Shown one piece after another: positions 53,403 to 64,000 of a DNA stretch of 64,000 bases (positions are counted from its first letter, which is position 1; each line of letters begins with the position of its first letter). The position numbers and the translations under genes were made by a program. Source of the stretch: Tillus elongatus (taxonomy: Eukaryota > Arthropoda > Insecta > Coleoptera > Cleridae); assembly GCA_964006375.1 (NCBI GenBank), contig OZ023263.1, positions 138,789,173-138,853,172 on the forward strand, in the 5' to 3' direction. Under the pieces are notes generated by a model. It ran no database searches. It saw only the letters and a list, made by a program, of their open reading frames with translations, and had not been told where the DNA came from.

Positions 53403-53660
53403 TGCACAATCATCATCAATGTGGGTAGTCGAAGCCAATTAAATACGCATTATTAAGGATAACTCAAAAACTACTGGTCAGATCCTGATTACATTTATAT
53501 GGGACCACACGAGAAGCACCAGCTTTCAAATAAAAAAAAAAAGAATCATCAAAATCGGTTCACCTAGAAAAAAGTTCTGAGGTAACACACATAAAAAAAA
53601 ATTAAAAAAAAATACAGGCGAATTGAGAACCTCCTCCTTTTTTGAAGTCGGTTAAAAATG
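53403..53660 (+). repeat. dispersed repeat I, uninterrupted copy
   Basis: Runs from ATCATCATCAATGTG through GACCACACGAGAAGCACCAG to GAGAACCTCC and GAAGTCGGTTAAA. Similar sequence follows the Helitron-type fragment at 42060, so it may be Helitron 3' sequence. Confidence 0.75.
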
Positions 53661-53888
53661 GCAATCAGTCGTCACCGTTAATATTTTTAGATCTTGATCG
53701 TTGTTTACATTTTAACAAAAAGGTAGTATTTTTTGAAATGGTATATTTTTCGTTTTTGAATTAGGTTTTTTTTTGGGTTTTACAATATTACATGAAAACT
53801 ACATTTTTTAAAAACCCAATAAAAGTCAATTTAAAATTCATATAAAACCACGGTGTTTGATTTAAATTAATAATTATAAAAACCCGTT

Positions 53889-54390
53889 TCTTTCCACAAG
53901 GAGCAATGTTGTATTGCATTATCCGTTAGTTTGTCTCTTTGTACCATTGCACGTTATGGAAAATAACAGTTTTTAATTAATTTTTCGGAAAGTAGTAATA
54001 ACTATGTCACACCTCATATCGTTGGAAACGCCTCAATAAGGGCTATTAACATAGCTAACAATATATAGGTGTCCCATATTAAAAACACAACTTTGACATT
54101 TTTCTCGAAATTTTTTTTTTTTTGAAGATATCTGAATATACAGCTTTATTTGATGGCAAAAGTTCTACCAGAATGCGTTTTCACCTTTTTGATATCTTGT
54201 TGGATACAGAAAATGCAAGCGGGGTCCCAAATCGCAAACTTTTCAAAAGCGCCCTATCTACGAAACTAAGAAGGCGGCGACTTTTCTGTCACTGTCATTT
54301 TTCGCTTCGAGCACAGTATTGCGAAAACCGTTTGTCTCTATCTTCAATAATAACTGAGATACTCCACATTTGCAACGAAAATAAAGACAG
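53889..54390 (-). repeat. dispersed repeat G, copy 2 (inverted)
   Basis: Reverse-oriented match to 37975-38495. An open frame of 118 codons (54122-54478) crosses it on the plus strand, and parts of that translation are also open in copy 1, but no known domain is visible. Confidence 0.7.
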
Positions 54391-54534
54391 CCTGTACAGT
54401 CAACTTCCTATTGGCTGCTCACATAACCCGGGGCTCGATTCACTTTCGCTAAATCGTTTGTCAACAATTACAACATAAAAATGACAGATTGCAAATCCAA
54501 CGACGTTATGTATTTCATTCATAAGTATTATAAG

Positions 54535-54673
54535 AGTAGACACGAAACAATGAAAGAAATTGGCTCACGTCTCTATGAAAATGATTTTGAAGCGGTTTGT
54601 TTTTTTATCTTTAAACTTAAAAATAAGCCATCACCTAAGATCGAAACAGTCATGTGTTTTTCCATGGGCGAGT
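54535..54673 (+). repeat. dispersed repeat F, left part, split by mariner
   Basis: CTCACGTCTCTATGAAAATG matches 25168-25187. It continues beyond the mariner at 55971. Confidence 0.55.
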
Positions 54674-54675
54674 TA

Positions 54676-55968
54676 CGAGGGAGGGCAATAAGTCCATGAC
54701 TTTTTAAAGGAAACAGGTTTTTTGACAGAAAATAATTTTATTTCTCAACATAGTCTCCTTTGAGCTCTATACACTTCGTCCAACGTTTCTCCATTTTTTT
54801 TATCCCTTCCAAAAATAAGATTTGTCGAGGTCCTCAAAATAGGTATTTGTTTGTGAGATGATTCCATGATCGGAGTCAAATCTCTTTCAGTCGAGACATT
54901 TCTTTAAGTTTGGAAACAAGAAATAGTCACGCGGGGCTAAATACGGAGAATAGTGGGGATGGGGGAGCAATTCGTTGCCCAATTTATGCAATTTCGCCAT
55001 GGAGACTACACATGTGTGCACCTTTGCATTGTCTTGGTGGAAAATAACCTTTTTCTTGGCCAAATGCGGTCGTTTTTTCTTCAAATCGTCATTGAATCGG
55101 TCCAATAATTTGGTATAATATTCGCCATTGATTGTTCTTCCCTTTTTGAAGTAATCAATGTGGATTATACCGCGTGCATCTGAAAAAACGGTCGCCATGA
55201 CTTTATTGGCTGAGGAACCCACCTTGGCCTTCTTCGGCGCAGATTCGCACGGAGAGACCCACTGTTTTGACTGCTGCTTGGTCTCTGGTGTGTTGTGGTG
55301 AATCAATGTTTCGTCCGCATTTACGAAACGGCAAAAAAACTCGTCCCTATTGCGGTTGAACAACGCCAAACACTCCTTGGAAGTTGTCACACGATTGTGT
55401 TTGTGGTCGAGTGAGCAAACGCGGTACCCATCTTGCGGATAGCATTCTCACACCCCAGTGATCATGCAAAATCGAAACCAATGAGCCATGTGATATGCCT
55501 ATAGCTTCCACAATCTCCCGCACTTTCAATCTCTGATCGGCCAACACAATATCGTGAATTTTTTAATTTTTTTCGGGTGTAGTAACCTCAACTGGGCGTC
55601 CAGAACGTCCAGCGTCATTTGTGCTTGTACGGCCGCAACGAAATTCAGTAAACCACTTTTTTACCATGGAAATTGATGGTGCAGAGTCCCCATGGTATTT
55701 ATCAAGCTTAGCCTTGGTTTGAGTTATGTTTCTTTTTTTCTGCAAAAAATTATGTTTGATGAGCACACGAAATTAACTTTTTTCCATTTTCGTTATAACT
55801 CAATAGGTTGCCTGCTTTCAATGGCTATCTAATACAAACTAAATGACGCGGCTTGTTCAAAATTTGACAGGAGTCAACTGATAGCTGCTTGTTGACAGGA
55901 GCAGTGTTGCCCTCCCTGTGAAGAGGCGGGAAATTAAAAAAGTCACGGACTTATTGACCCGCCCTCGT
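54676..55968 (-). mobile_element. mariner transposon, 1293 bp, inactive
   Basis: Terminal inverted repeats of about 28 bp (CGAGGG(A/C)GGG...AATAAGTCC(A/G)TGACTTTT) are flanked by TA duplications at 54674-54675 and 55969-55970. One transposase-derived region lies inside on the minus strand. Insertion split repeat F. Confidence 0.95.
54730..55790 (-). pseudogene. mariner transposase (DD34D), broken
   Basis: The coding sequence is spread over three frames. The N-terminal helix-turn-helix part (55766-55563, with SMVKKWFTEFRCGRTST) is followed by the second HTH and WVPRLLT (55547-55347), then the catalytic part (55390-54887). D1 lies in NADETLIHH, D2 in HQDNAKVH, D3 in APRDYFLF; SPDLAPSD, typical of the family, has become SPYLAPRD. 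A stop follows KKCLD, beyond which about 45 codons of normal C-terminus remain in frame. The enzyme would cut at the inverted repeats and insert at TA. Two frameshifts plus a stop make it non-functional. Confidence 0.92.
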
Positions 55969-55970
55969 AT

Positions 55971-56167
55971 TAGGATACAATTTAATTAGCTTTGTAATTA
56001 GCTGTTACATTTACTTTTAGGATAATATAAATTTATTTGCCTATGACAGCAAGTTGCCGTCTGTAAAAATATTACGTAAACATACAATTTTTTCGCGCAT
56101 TTGTGGTTCAATGGTAGTCTCATCGTCTCACACGCAGACGGCACAAGTTTGATTCCCGCCCGATGCA
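55971..56167 (+). repeat. dispersed repeat F, right part with tRNA-Gly-like module
   Basis: TTTGTAATTAGCTGTTACAT, then TTTACTTTTAGGATAATAT, match 25245-25285. The tRNA-like module follows. Confidence 0.55.
56097..56167 (+). pseudogene. tRNA-Gly-like sequence
   Basis: 71 bases with tRNA-Gly character: acceptor GCATTTG/CCGATGC (6 of 7 pairs counting one wobble), A-box TGGTTCAATGG, B-box GTTTGATTCCC, discriminator A. By alignment the anticodon position reads CAC (Val) rather than GCC, and the aligned anticodon stem is poor; a shifted CGTCT/AGACG stem pairs perfectly. It is probably a SINE head or tRNA fossil. Confidence 0.5.
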
Positions 56168-57274
56168 TGTAACATTTTCTTTAGTTTCACTACGTTTGAT
56201 CCGTGGCGTATCGTTGGGGCGACAGTTTGTTGGGCCGACACATCGTAAAGTCGACACTACAATAGAACGCCGATTCGGCGGAGAATACCGATTTTTTCAG
56301 TATTTGTCTGGCCGACTGGCTCTAATATTGATCTCTGCTTCATACTTAGTTACAAAACGTAACATATAAGCGAAATTGAAATAAAAATGCCTATTTATAT
56401 GCGCGCGGGGCAATACGCACTTTTTATATGTTTTAAAGCTATTTGTGTAAAAAGATATGTTGAGTTATTAGATACAAATAAACATACTTATGGGTAATTG
56501 ATTGTTATATATGTAAATATGTATGAAACTCAATCCTGACTCACCTTAATAAAAAGGTCATTTTCTAATGAAAAAAATCGATTACTATAAGATTTTATTC
56601 CATATTTTAATGACAAAATGTGATTTAAAGTGAAGCCACATATTATTAAGCATTTATTTTTAAGAAAATTATCTTTGATGGCATCTACTTTTTCACATTT
56701 TATAATGCATAGCTGCACAATTGTTTGAAAATTTATGGTTGCGAGGGCAGAAGGTTAAGTACTTCTTTTTTATAAATGTATATGGGCAATGAAGAAAAAA
56801 TCATTGGAGATTGAATATGTGGTTATGCCTCTAAAGTTATTTGTGTAAAAAAATGGTTGAGTTAGATATAAATAGATATACTTATGGATAAATCGTTGTT
56901 TCTGAAGAAGTTATAAATAGTTGTAAGCCTGAATTACAATGTCCACACTCAAAGAAACTATGGAGAATGACAGGCAGTTCTGTTATTTTCGTAAAAAAAT
57001 CGAATATGTTTTCTTCAATTTTTTCATTAAAACAATTTGATTTAAAGAAAAACCAGATTTTCATAAACCTTCTATTTTCTTATTTTATTGCCAAATATTT
57101 TCAAAAAAGCTCGTTTTACATTATTTTTTAATGCCTTTGTTGGCGGCAAATTTATTTTTCAAAATTTATTATGTCTTTTTTCAAATAATTAACAAAATAA
57201 ACAAGGAAAAAGCTGTCGTTTATATTATTTTCTTATGCTTATTTGCTGCAAATATGTATATTTTTTTAAATTTA
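56168..57274. other. non-coding, unassigned
   Basis: AT-rich, no gene or shared repeat recognised. Confidence 0.45.
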
Positions 57275-57327
57275 CGCGACAAAGTGCGCTATGGAAGTGA
57301 GTGTTCATATAAATGATCTAAAATTTT

Positions 57328-57409
<82 letters not shown>

Positions 57410-57462
57410 AAAATTTTAGATCATTTATATGAACACTCACTTCCATAGCGCACTTTGTCGCG
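57275..57462. mobile_element. palindromic MITE with TA core
   Basis: The arms CGCGACAAAGTGCGCTATGG... (57275) and ...CCATAGCGCACTTTGTCGCG (57462) are perfect reverse complements through TAAAACAAAAATTTTAGATC, about 58 bp each. The TA microsatellite (57334-57404) forms the centre. The ends are a variant of the shared MITE terminus. Confidence 0.85.
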
Positions 57463-58724
57463 TCCAGACTTTTTATTATGAGTAGCAGAATGTTCGCTAC
57501 ATGATTGTACACTTATTTTCTTATGCTGGTTGCATTTTCGCGCATTCACTGTTTTTGGAATACCTAGTAATACTTTAGTTCTTTATAAACTCAGTGAGCA
57601 GTTCTCCCGACATGTAACATTTTTCAATCTGCGCGTTTTTATAATATTCATTGATAACAAATTAAATTGTCCAGTTATTAATACTAGACTGACACATAAA
57701 TAAGCTTGGTACTGAAATGGTCTAAAAAACTTTTTAAAATTTTAATTACAATTTGAGCATATATTTACTATTTTAGTTTAAGTATGTTTTATGCTGCCAT
57801 AACGCACTTGCTGCGGCCACATTTTTTGTTGTTATAGACAAACCTTATTAAGGCGACTTTTTTTTTTTTTTTTAAATATGCCAGAATAAATGTGTGCCTT
57901 TGTAAAGGTGTGACTATATATGCATCAAGATTATTCAAGATTCCCGCTTATTAACATTTGAAATATTCTTATAACTCTTTGCAACAAAGCAGTTGTTGTA
58001 TGTAGATTTTTTTTATACTTTTATTCACTATTTACTATTTTTTAAATAAAACTCGCTACCACAAGTAACTTGCTGCATACAAGTTTTTTACAAATATTTA
58101 CTGTTTAACAACAGGGATTTTTTATGCAAATTTATTACCATTACGCATTTGCTGCGCCCACACTTTTTTTCTTATTGCGAATCAACAAATCTTATCAAGT
58201 GCCTTTTATTAATTTTTCTCAAGTATCGGAATAAATGTGTGCTTTTCTGAAGGCTTCACTTTATATGTATCAAGATATTTGAAGATTCAAGCTGAATGGG
58301 AAGGATTTATGATTCGAAATGAATGATAAACTTTTTTAAATACTTTTATTTACTACCTATTTGATTGTCAATTTTTTTAATAAAAACTCGCTACCACAAC
58401 AAATTCGCTACCAAAAGGCACTTTATGCGTCAACACAATTTTGTAGTTGCAAATGGATAACTCTTATTAGGTGCCTTAATTTTTTTCAAATATCATAAAG
58501 GATCTGTTAGTTTGGCTATTTAGGTTTGCTTAAAATGGTCTTATAAATTCAAAACAAGGGTTCTTTTAACTTAATCATAGGTATACTATATCGACCAATA
58601 AATTAGTGTTCAGTCTAAAATTATAATTTTCAGCAGAAATTTTTATATTGTTGATATCAGTGAATTGTTATTAACAAAATTCACTTATAGACAACAACAA
58701 AACAACTTATTTTGTTGTTGGAAA
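57463..58724. repeat. cluster of decayed MITE right ends
   Basis: Right-terminus variants recur at 57793 (GCCATAACGCACTTGCTGCG), 58060, 58135 and 58380-58430. Two intervening segments are similar to each other (GAATAAATGTGTGC at 57886 and 58230), giving a loose repeat of about 340 bp. Confidence 0.55.
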
Positions 58725-59075
58725 AACTAGTTCGATTAGGTTGACTAAAACGAAATCATCCAGGCGATTAATAAGGAAAAATACCTGCCACGTTTATAAT
58801 TTGGCAGATACTTTCCCTTTCTAAATATTGTATTGTGGAGTAGGTAGCCTTGAACGCTCGCTTCTTTATCCACAAAGTGTTTTTAATTTCATACAAGGTA
58901 AATTTTCTAAATATGAATTCAGTTTTTTTTTTGGAAAGCTTTTGTAACTTTAATGAAATGTTTAATTTGTAAAGATATATCAAATTTAAATTTTTTAGCT
59001 TAATAGAAAATCGAGTTACGAGCATCGTGAGTTTTAATCTAGTGTACCACTATCACGCACTTGCAGCGTGCCGAA
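58725..59075 (+). mobile_element. fold-back family right arm, diverged
   Basis: GGTTGACTAAAACGAAATCA, GGCGATTAATAAGGAAAAAT and a terminal TCACGCACTTGCAGCGTGCC match 25605-26055. Confidence 0.6.
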
Positions 59076-59279
59076 ATTTTTCTTAATTATTTCTACAGTG
59101 ACCACCAACGTGATCAGTGTGTCCCGACTTGGGGCGTATGCGATTCATATTTTCTAATATATTGTTTTTTCACACGTAGTAGCTTTGATTCAGTGGAGTA
59201 GTATAGAAAGTAAATGTCCATTCATGACATTTTGTGCCAACAGTTATAAAAATGCAGAAATGCTTGTAGTCCTAAAAAA

Positions 59280-59640
59280 CGAATAAAGTGAACACTGTGT
59301 CCCTCGCACATAAGTCTGACGTGAACAACTATCGTACAATTTCCATTCTATCAGTTTTGTCCAAAGCTGTCGAAAAAGTTATCAAATACAAAATAGCTTA
59401 ACTAAGACACATCAAATTCGTCAAAACCGGTGATATTCTTACGTGCGTCAGCCATTTTTGTGCTTGCCCCTAAACAACTATGGAAATGTCAGTTTTTTTT
59501 TTATGGCTCCAGAGCGTTTAATGCGGTATGGCGTGCAGCGCTCCTCAATAAACTCCTATCGTATAGGCTGCTAACTGTTCTTATGGGTACTCAGTTTTCA
59601 AAAGATCGACCTTGCATATGGTCTTCCGTCGGATAAATTT
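59280..59640 (+). pseudogene. decayed LINE reverse transcriptase fragment
   Basis: SDVNNYRTISILSVLSKAVEKVI (read in two parts, near 59311-59380) and SRAFNAVWRAALLNKLLSYRL (59505-59567) are the same RT blocks as in the LINE at 33660. The conserved Asp of the second block has become Asn. Frames are broken. Confidence 0.7.
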
Positions 59641-59859
59641 TAGACGTACCCTGGCGCTCTAGAGAAATACATTTATGATATAACCGAAGGTCATGTTTTT
59701 CATTTACCGATGACCAAACCTTAAATAGCCCATGTTGAAACTTTACAAGTTAATGTCAAAAGTAAACATGATTTGAGTACGGCTTCTTTCATCAGAATGC
59801 ATAGATTTGTTCGGGTGAGAAGCAGTGTTGCCGGGAAGCTCATTATGTTACTTTTCTTT
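59641..59859. other. spacer, unassigned
   Basis: Nothing recognised. Confidence 0.4.
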
Positions 59860-60215
59860 TATTTAATACCCACGGTGCGTTTACATAGGGGCTTCTATGG
59901 CTCAAGATTGAAGATTCTAGCTTAATGGGAAATTTATTGAGCTATCGGATTTGAAATATTTTTACGAAAATTTTCTACCATAACATACTTGCCGCACCCA
60001 GACCCTTTCCAACACTTATTTACGGTTGCTGTGTCCATCATTTTTGAAAATGATAAAATATTGCAGCTTACTATGCAAGACTGACAAACAAGGCAATATC
60101 AAAATCATTTTTGGAAAAATATTTAAAAAAAATTAAATGAGATAACAATTTAAACATAAATTGAAAATCTCGGTTCGCTGCTTCGTTGCGGGGGTTATCC
60201 TTCCCCTTCTGCATG
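59860..60215 (-). mobile_element. dispersed repeat related to 26530-26870
   Basis: CCCACGGTGCGTTTACATAG, CCATAACATACTTGCCGCA and CAAGACTGACAAACAAGGCA align with the copy at 26540-26770. Confidence 0.65.
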
Positions 60216-60247
60216 CCAGAATCAGCCTCAATGCATAAACAAGAACC

Positions 60248-61097
60248 ATGTAAACAATAAGTGAGTAACGAACGTGTCGCCACCTAGTTCGGAACCAAGT
60301 ACTATGTTGTCACGCCCGCTCCAAATAACACAGAGTATTAAAAATAGAGACGGTATACAACTAACTAACAATTTAAAAAATTGTTAGCCCTGGCCCATTT
60401 CTACCCCAATATAGGGACAAAGTATGTAAGACTAGATGCATTCTCGCAACAATTAGAACCGTAGACCGGTTTCGCTCTCATTAGAGCTCTTCAGTACGGC
60501 ATACTAAGCAAAAATGCACCAAAAATAACACGGCTATCGTATAGCCAGTCTTAAAACAGCCAGTTTTAATACTCTGTGTTATTTGGAGCGGGCGTGACAA
60601 CATAGTACTTGGTTCCGAACTAGGTGGCGACACGTTCGCTACTCACTTAGTGTTTTAAGACTGGCTATACGATAGCCGTGTTATTTTTGGTGCATTTTTG
60701 CTGCAATTAGTATGCCGTACTGAAGAGCTCTAATGAGAGCGAAACCGGTCTACGGTTCTAATTGTTGCGAGAATGCATCTAGTCTTACATACTTTGTCCC
60801 TATATTGGGGTAGAAATGGGCCAGGGCTAACAATTTTTTAAATTGTTAGTTAGTTGTATACCGTCTCTATTTTTAATACTCTGTGTTATTTGGAGCGGGC
60901 GTAACAACATAGTACTTGGTTCCGAACTAGGTGGCGACACGTTCGCTACTCACTTGGTGTTTTAAGACTGGCTATACGATAGCCGTGTTATTTTTGGTGC
61001 ATTTTTGCTGCAATTAGTATGCCGTACTGAAGAGCTCTAATGAGAGCGAAACCGGTCTACGGTTCTAATTGTTGCGAGAATGCATCTAGTCTTACAC
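60248..61097. repeat. 307-bp tandem repeat, one unit inverted
   Basis: Two plus-oriented units run 60564-60870 and 60871-61097 (the second truncated at GTCTTAC); the TGTTTTAAGA marker recurs at 60651 and 60958. One minus-oriented copy spans 60248-60557. Units are nearly identical, implying recent amplification. Each carries the hammerhead-like core described next. No coding frame. Confidence 0.9.
60704..60764 (+). ncRNA. hammerhead-ribozyme-like motif (plus unit 1)
   Basis: CTGAAGA (60720-60726) fits the CUGANGA core. Stem II is GCTCT-AATG-AGAGC, GAAA follows (60741-60744), stem III is ACCG-GTCTA-CGGT, and outer strands CAATTAG (60704) and CTAATTG (60758) can pair as a distal stem I. The inner part of stem I does not pair and one extra T lies at the expected cleavage position, so self-cleavage is doubtful. 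Equivalent cores are at 61027-61051 (plus) and 60470-60494 (minus). Confidence 0.4.
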
Positions 61098-61630
61098 GTA
61101 AACAAGAAAAATTCCTTTGGAGCAACCCCTAAGAAAGTTCCGGGACCTGCGGTGAATATAGAGGTTCTGCGCGTGGTAAACAGGATTTTAAGGTGGTATA
61201 GTTGCAAAATGGGATAAAGGTAGCTTAGAGAGGTCAAACTAAGCTGTTTGTTTCACACTTTCCGCTCACATTTCCTTTCTATATTCTTCTCCGCCCAGCA
61301 CCCCCATTCACTCTTGGTTCCACAACTATCTTGTGGGCTGTTTGCAAGAAATTCTTCTTGTGGTAAGCAAATTTATGAAAAGATTTTTCTCAACCCCCCA
61401 TGTGCTAATCTGCAAATTTACCGAAAATTTACTTTTTATTTACAAACGGAATGCATCTATGAAATTATAGGTGGCACGTAAGTATTTTTCCATATAAATC
61501 GCTTGATTGGTCGGTTTCAATCAACTTAATCGAACCAGTTTCTGCAAATATAATAACAAAAAAGGTTTTTTAAAACAAATTTGTAATTATCTGTGAAGCT
61601 CATTGTGTTATTTTTTAAATTTAGTATTCA
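61098..61630. other. non-coding, unassigned
   Basis: The open frame 61248-61481 has no recognisable domain. Confidence 0.45.
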
Positions 61631-62890
61631 CGCTGCTTTTATATGTTTTACTATGTATCAGAACTGAAGATTCTAGTTTAATGGGAAATTGGGTTATCAC
61701 CATTTGAAATATTTTAATCAAAATTCGCTACCATAACGCACTCTTTTCAACACTTATTTACTATTGCTGTATCCATACTTTTTGAAAATGAAATAAATAT
61801 AAACAAAGCAACATTTTGAAATTAAAATTTTAATAATTTAACCTAAACATCTGTTTATATAATTTTAACTTGGGATGTATGTACTTTGTTATACCTACGT
61901 ATATATTATTAGTACTTACTGTATTAGTTTGAGGTAGGTATATTTCTTATTGAAATAATTTTGGTAATACTATAATCACTTTGGTAATACCTACCAGTGA
62001 ATTCTGTATAGAGTTCATTAGGTAATACATACAATATCTACAATCTACATGCAGTTTACCTATCACTTTCATATTTGTTTAATTGGATGTTACAATCATA
62101 ATATACTACTACATTTATTTGGTTAAAGTTAAGTTAAAATTCAAAGTTGGGTTATTTACTGTTTGTATTAACCTTAGAATATAGGTACCTAGTTGTTTTA
62201 TATTATAAGATCCTAATAATTAGGAATTAGCATCAGCGGAGTCGATTTCGAGGTTATGCGATGCGGAAAGCGTACACGCTTCTCTGTGACAAATAGTTAC
62301 GTGTGGTGAGATTAAACTAGGAGAGAGAGACAGGGAGAGAGAGAGAGAGAGATGGCTTTTAATTTTAAATGCCGTGAACGTGAAGAACGGGGAGATTAAT
62401 ATTTATATATAATGAAACGTCGTTCTATATTGCTTTTAAACAAATTGAATCACTTTCATTCAATTTTTTATTTATTAATATGCATATCCATGATAAAATT
62501 TAGCGCTTTTGAACGCAAACTTTGTCCGGGTATTTGGAAAGAAATGGTCCAAGGCTGACAATTTACAAAATTGTTAGTTGGTTGTACATTGCACACAGCT
62601 CTATCTATAATATTTTGTGTAAACTAGAGCTATCGTTACAACATACTACCTGGTCCTGCACCGAGAGGACTTCCCTGTCGTATCTCTGGCAATGTTCTCC
62701 AGGCTGACATCTTGCAATAATTTCCATTGTTTAGATTTTTATCTACGATTTATTTAAATAGGTTAGCAGTACAGATAACGTCATCTGTCTTTGTCCAACA
62801 TTGTAGATATTGCATTACAGAATCTGAAGTGATGCCGAGGATTGTTTTATTATTGATTTCGAATAACTTTATTTTCCTTTGATCAAACGA
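61631..62890 (-). mobile_element. dispersed repeat, inverted copy of 15305-16365
   Basis: The left edge is CGCTACCATAACGCACTC (61731), the shared terminus. CACTTTGGTAATACCTACCA (61978) and TGTCTTTGTCCAACATTGTA (62788) are the reverse complements of motifs at 16032 and 15320. A block at 62240-62400 including a GA tract (62324-62352) is extra. Confidence 0.7.
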
Positions 62891-62989
62891 CTTGAAAATT
62901 GGTACACAACCACGCCTGTCCATGTTCTTTTAAGTTGTTAAATAGTTAATTTTCGTTTAATTCGCTTAGAGAATTTGAGAGATATTGCG

Positions 62990-63360
<371 letters not shown>

Positions 63361-64000
63361 GCATGACGGAAGCGGGGAAATACTCGTGACCATCATGACA
63401 TTCTAATTAAATAAAAAAAATTCCAGTGACTTTGAAACAGGAAACCATATTTTACTGCGAATGCCAGCGGATAGGCTTTATTAAACATTTGAGCAATTCA
63501 TAGTTAGTGATACTTTTACCTGAGTTAGCTTAAAGCTAGTATCTGCAGCTATTATCGTAATACCGTTTCAATGGTCCATATAAGCACCTACCCAATGGCT
63601 GCAAACGGCGAGTGATTGTGGAGGCAGAAGGAAAAGTATAACATGGTTTTCTTTAGTCAGTTTTACTAGAGCATCTTTATGATATGTGGACTTCATGATT
63701 GTGTATATAAGCATAAGTATTGGCAAATTTTTAGTTGGTTTGCTGAAGCAGATAAAATGTTACATGCATTCAATGAACATTTCACTTGAAATCCACCCTT
63801 AACAGGTGGGTCGAACTTCAGTACCCAAATATACACTTTTAATCATTTAAAATGCACTACTGTGAAGATCATAAGCGGCGGAATTTCATTCCCAACTACA
63901 TTAATTGCACAGCATACGGGCACGAGGTAGCCTCGTTCAGCCGATGTATATTGCCTAATCTGTTATGTACCACTTTTTCATATAATGTTTGTGGGTTGCT
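63361..64000. other. non-coding, unassigned
   Basis: No frame, RNA gene or shared repeat could be supported up to the window end. Confidence 0.5.

Noticed and set aside
54122..54478. 118-residue frame as a genuine gene
   Set aside because: It lies inside dispersed repeat G with an inverted copy; listed only as a repeat with a possible relic frame.
61248..61481. 77-residue open frame
   Set aside because: No domain and no exon-like borders recognised.

Overview
This is a repeat-choked, AT-rich stretch of an animal nuclear genome, almost certainly an insect or another arthropod. Evidence: a BEL/Pao element, a Gypsy-group errantivirus with an env gene, a mariner transposon, several LINE clades, long (TA)n and (CA)n tracts, and spliceosomal exon borders. 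Nothing bacterial or organellar is present. I cannot fix the order or species from the sequence. Only one short segment (17640-17838) looks like host protein-coding sequence. Almost everything else recognisable is mobile DNA or its wreckage.

Layout. 0.85-4.8 kb: decayed, internally deleted BEL/Pao element sitting in an ATT microsatellite. 6.9-8.3 kb: large fold-back element. 9-10 kb: microsatellite-bearing repeats. 11-12.7 kb: 5'-truncated LINE with RNase H (minus). 15-16.4 kb: solo-LTR-like promoter block joined to a 1 kb dispersed repeat. 17.6 kb: candidate host exon. 18.8-22 kb: MITE and a cluster of DINE-1/HINE-like elements. 23.5 kb: possible piggyBac remnant. 24-27.7 kb: more dispersed repeats, one with a tRNA-Gly-like module. 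28-33.2 kb: nearly full-length but broken Tx1/L1-group LINE ending in (TAA)n. 33.5-35.3 kb: MITE interrupted by another LINE. 35-39.6 kb: HINE-like and other repeats. 39.6-42.8 kb: broken transposase, a fold-back element with 359-bp arms, a Helitron-type protein fragment and a MITE. 43.5-51.2 kb: errantivirus on the minus strand. 51-53 kb: HINE-like elements nested in another repeat. 53.1 kb: tRNA-Pro-like gene with an AGA anticodon. 54.7-56 kb: broken mariner with intact ends. 57-59 kb: MITEs and a LINE relic. 60.2-61.1 kb: 307-bp tandem repeats, one copy inverted, each carrying a hammerhead-ribozyme-like core. 61.6-63.4 kb: further copies of families seen earlier.

How the parts relate. The errantivirus is the freshest and most complete unit. 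Its two 347-bp LTRs look identical, pol and env are long uninterrupted frames, and it sits inside the TA microsatellite of an older HINE-like element. A large family of non-autonomous DNA elements recurs across the window. It shares one left terminus (around GACGCAGCAAGTGCGTTATGG), an inner TAGTGAATTTT motif and, in many copies, an internal microsatellite and a terminal hairpin. These elements both interrupt other repeats and are interrupted by LINEs, a solo LTR and the errantivirus, which gives a readable relative order of insertions. All family assignments come from reading motifs by eye; no database search was possible.
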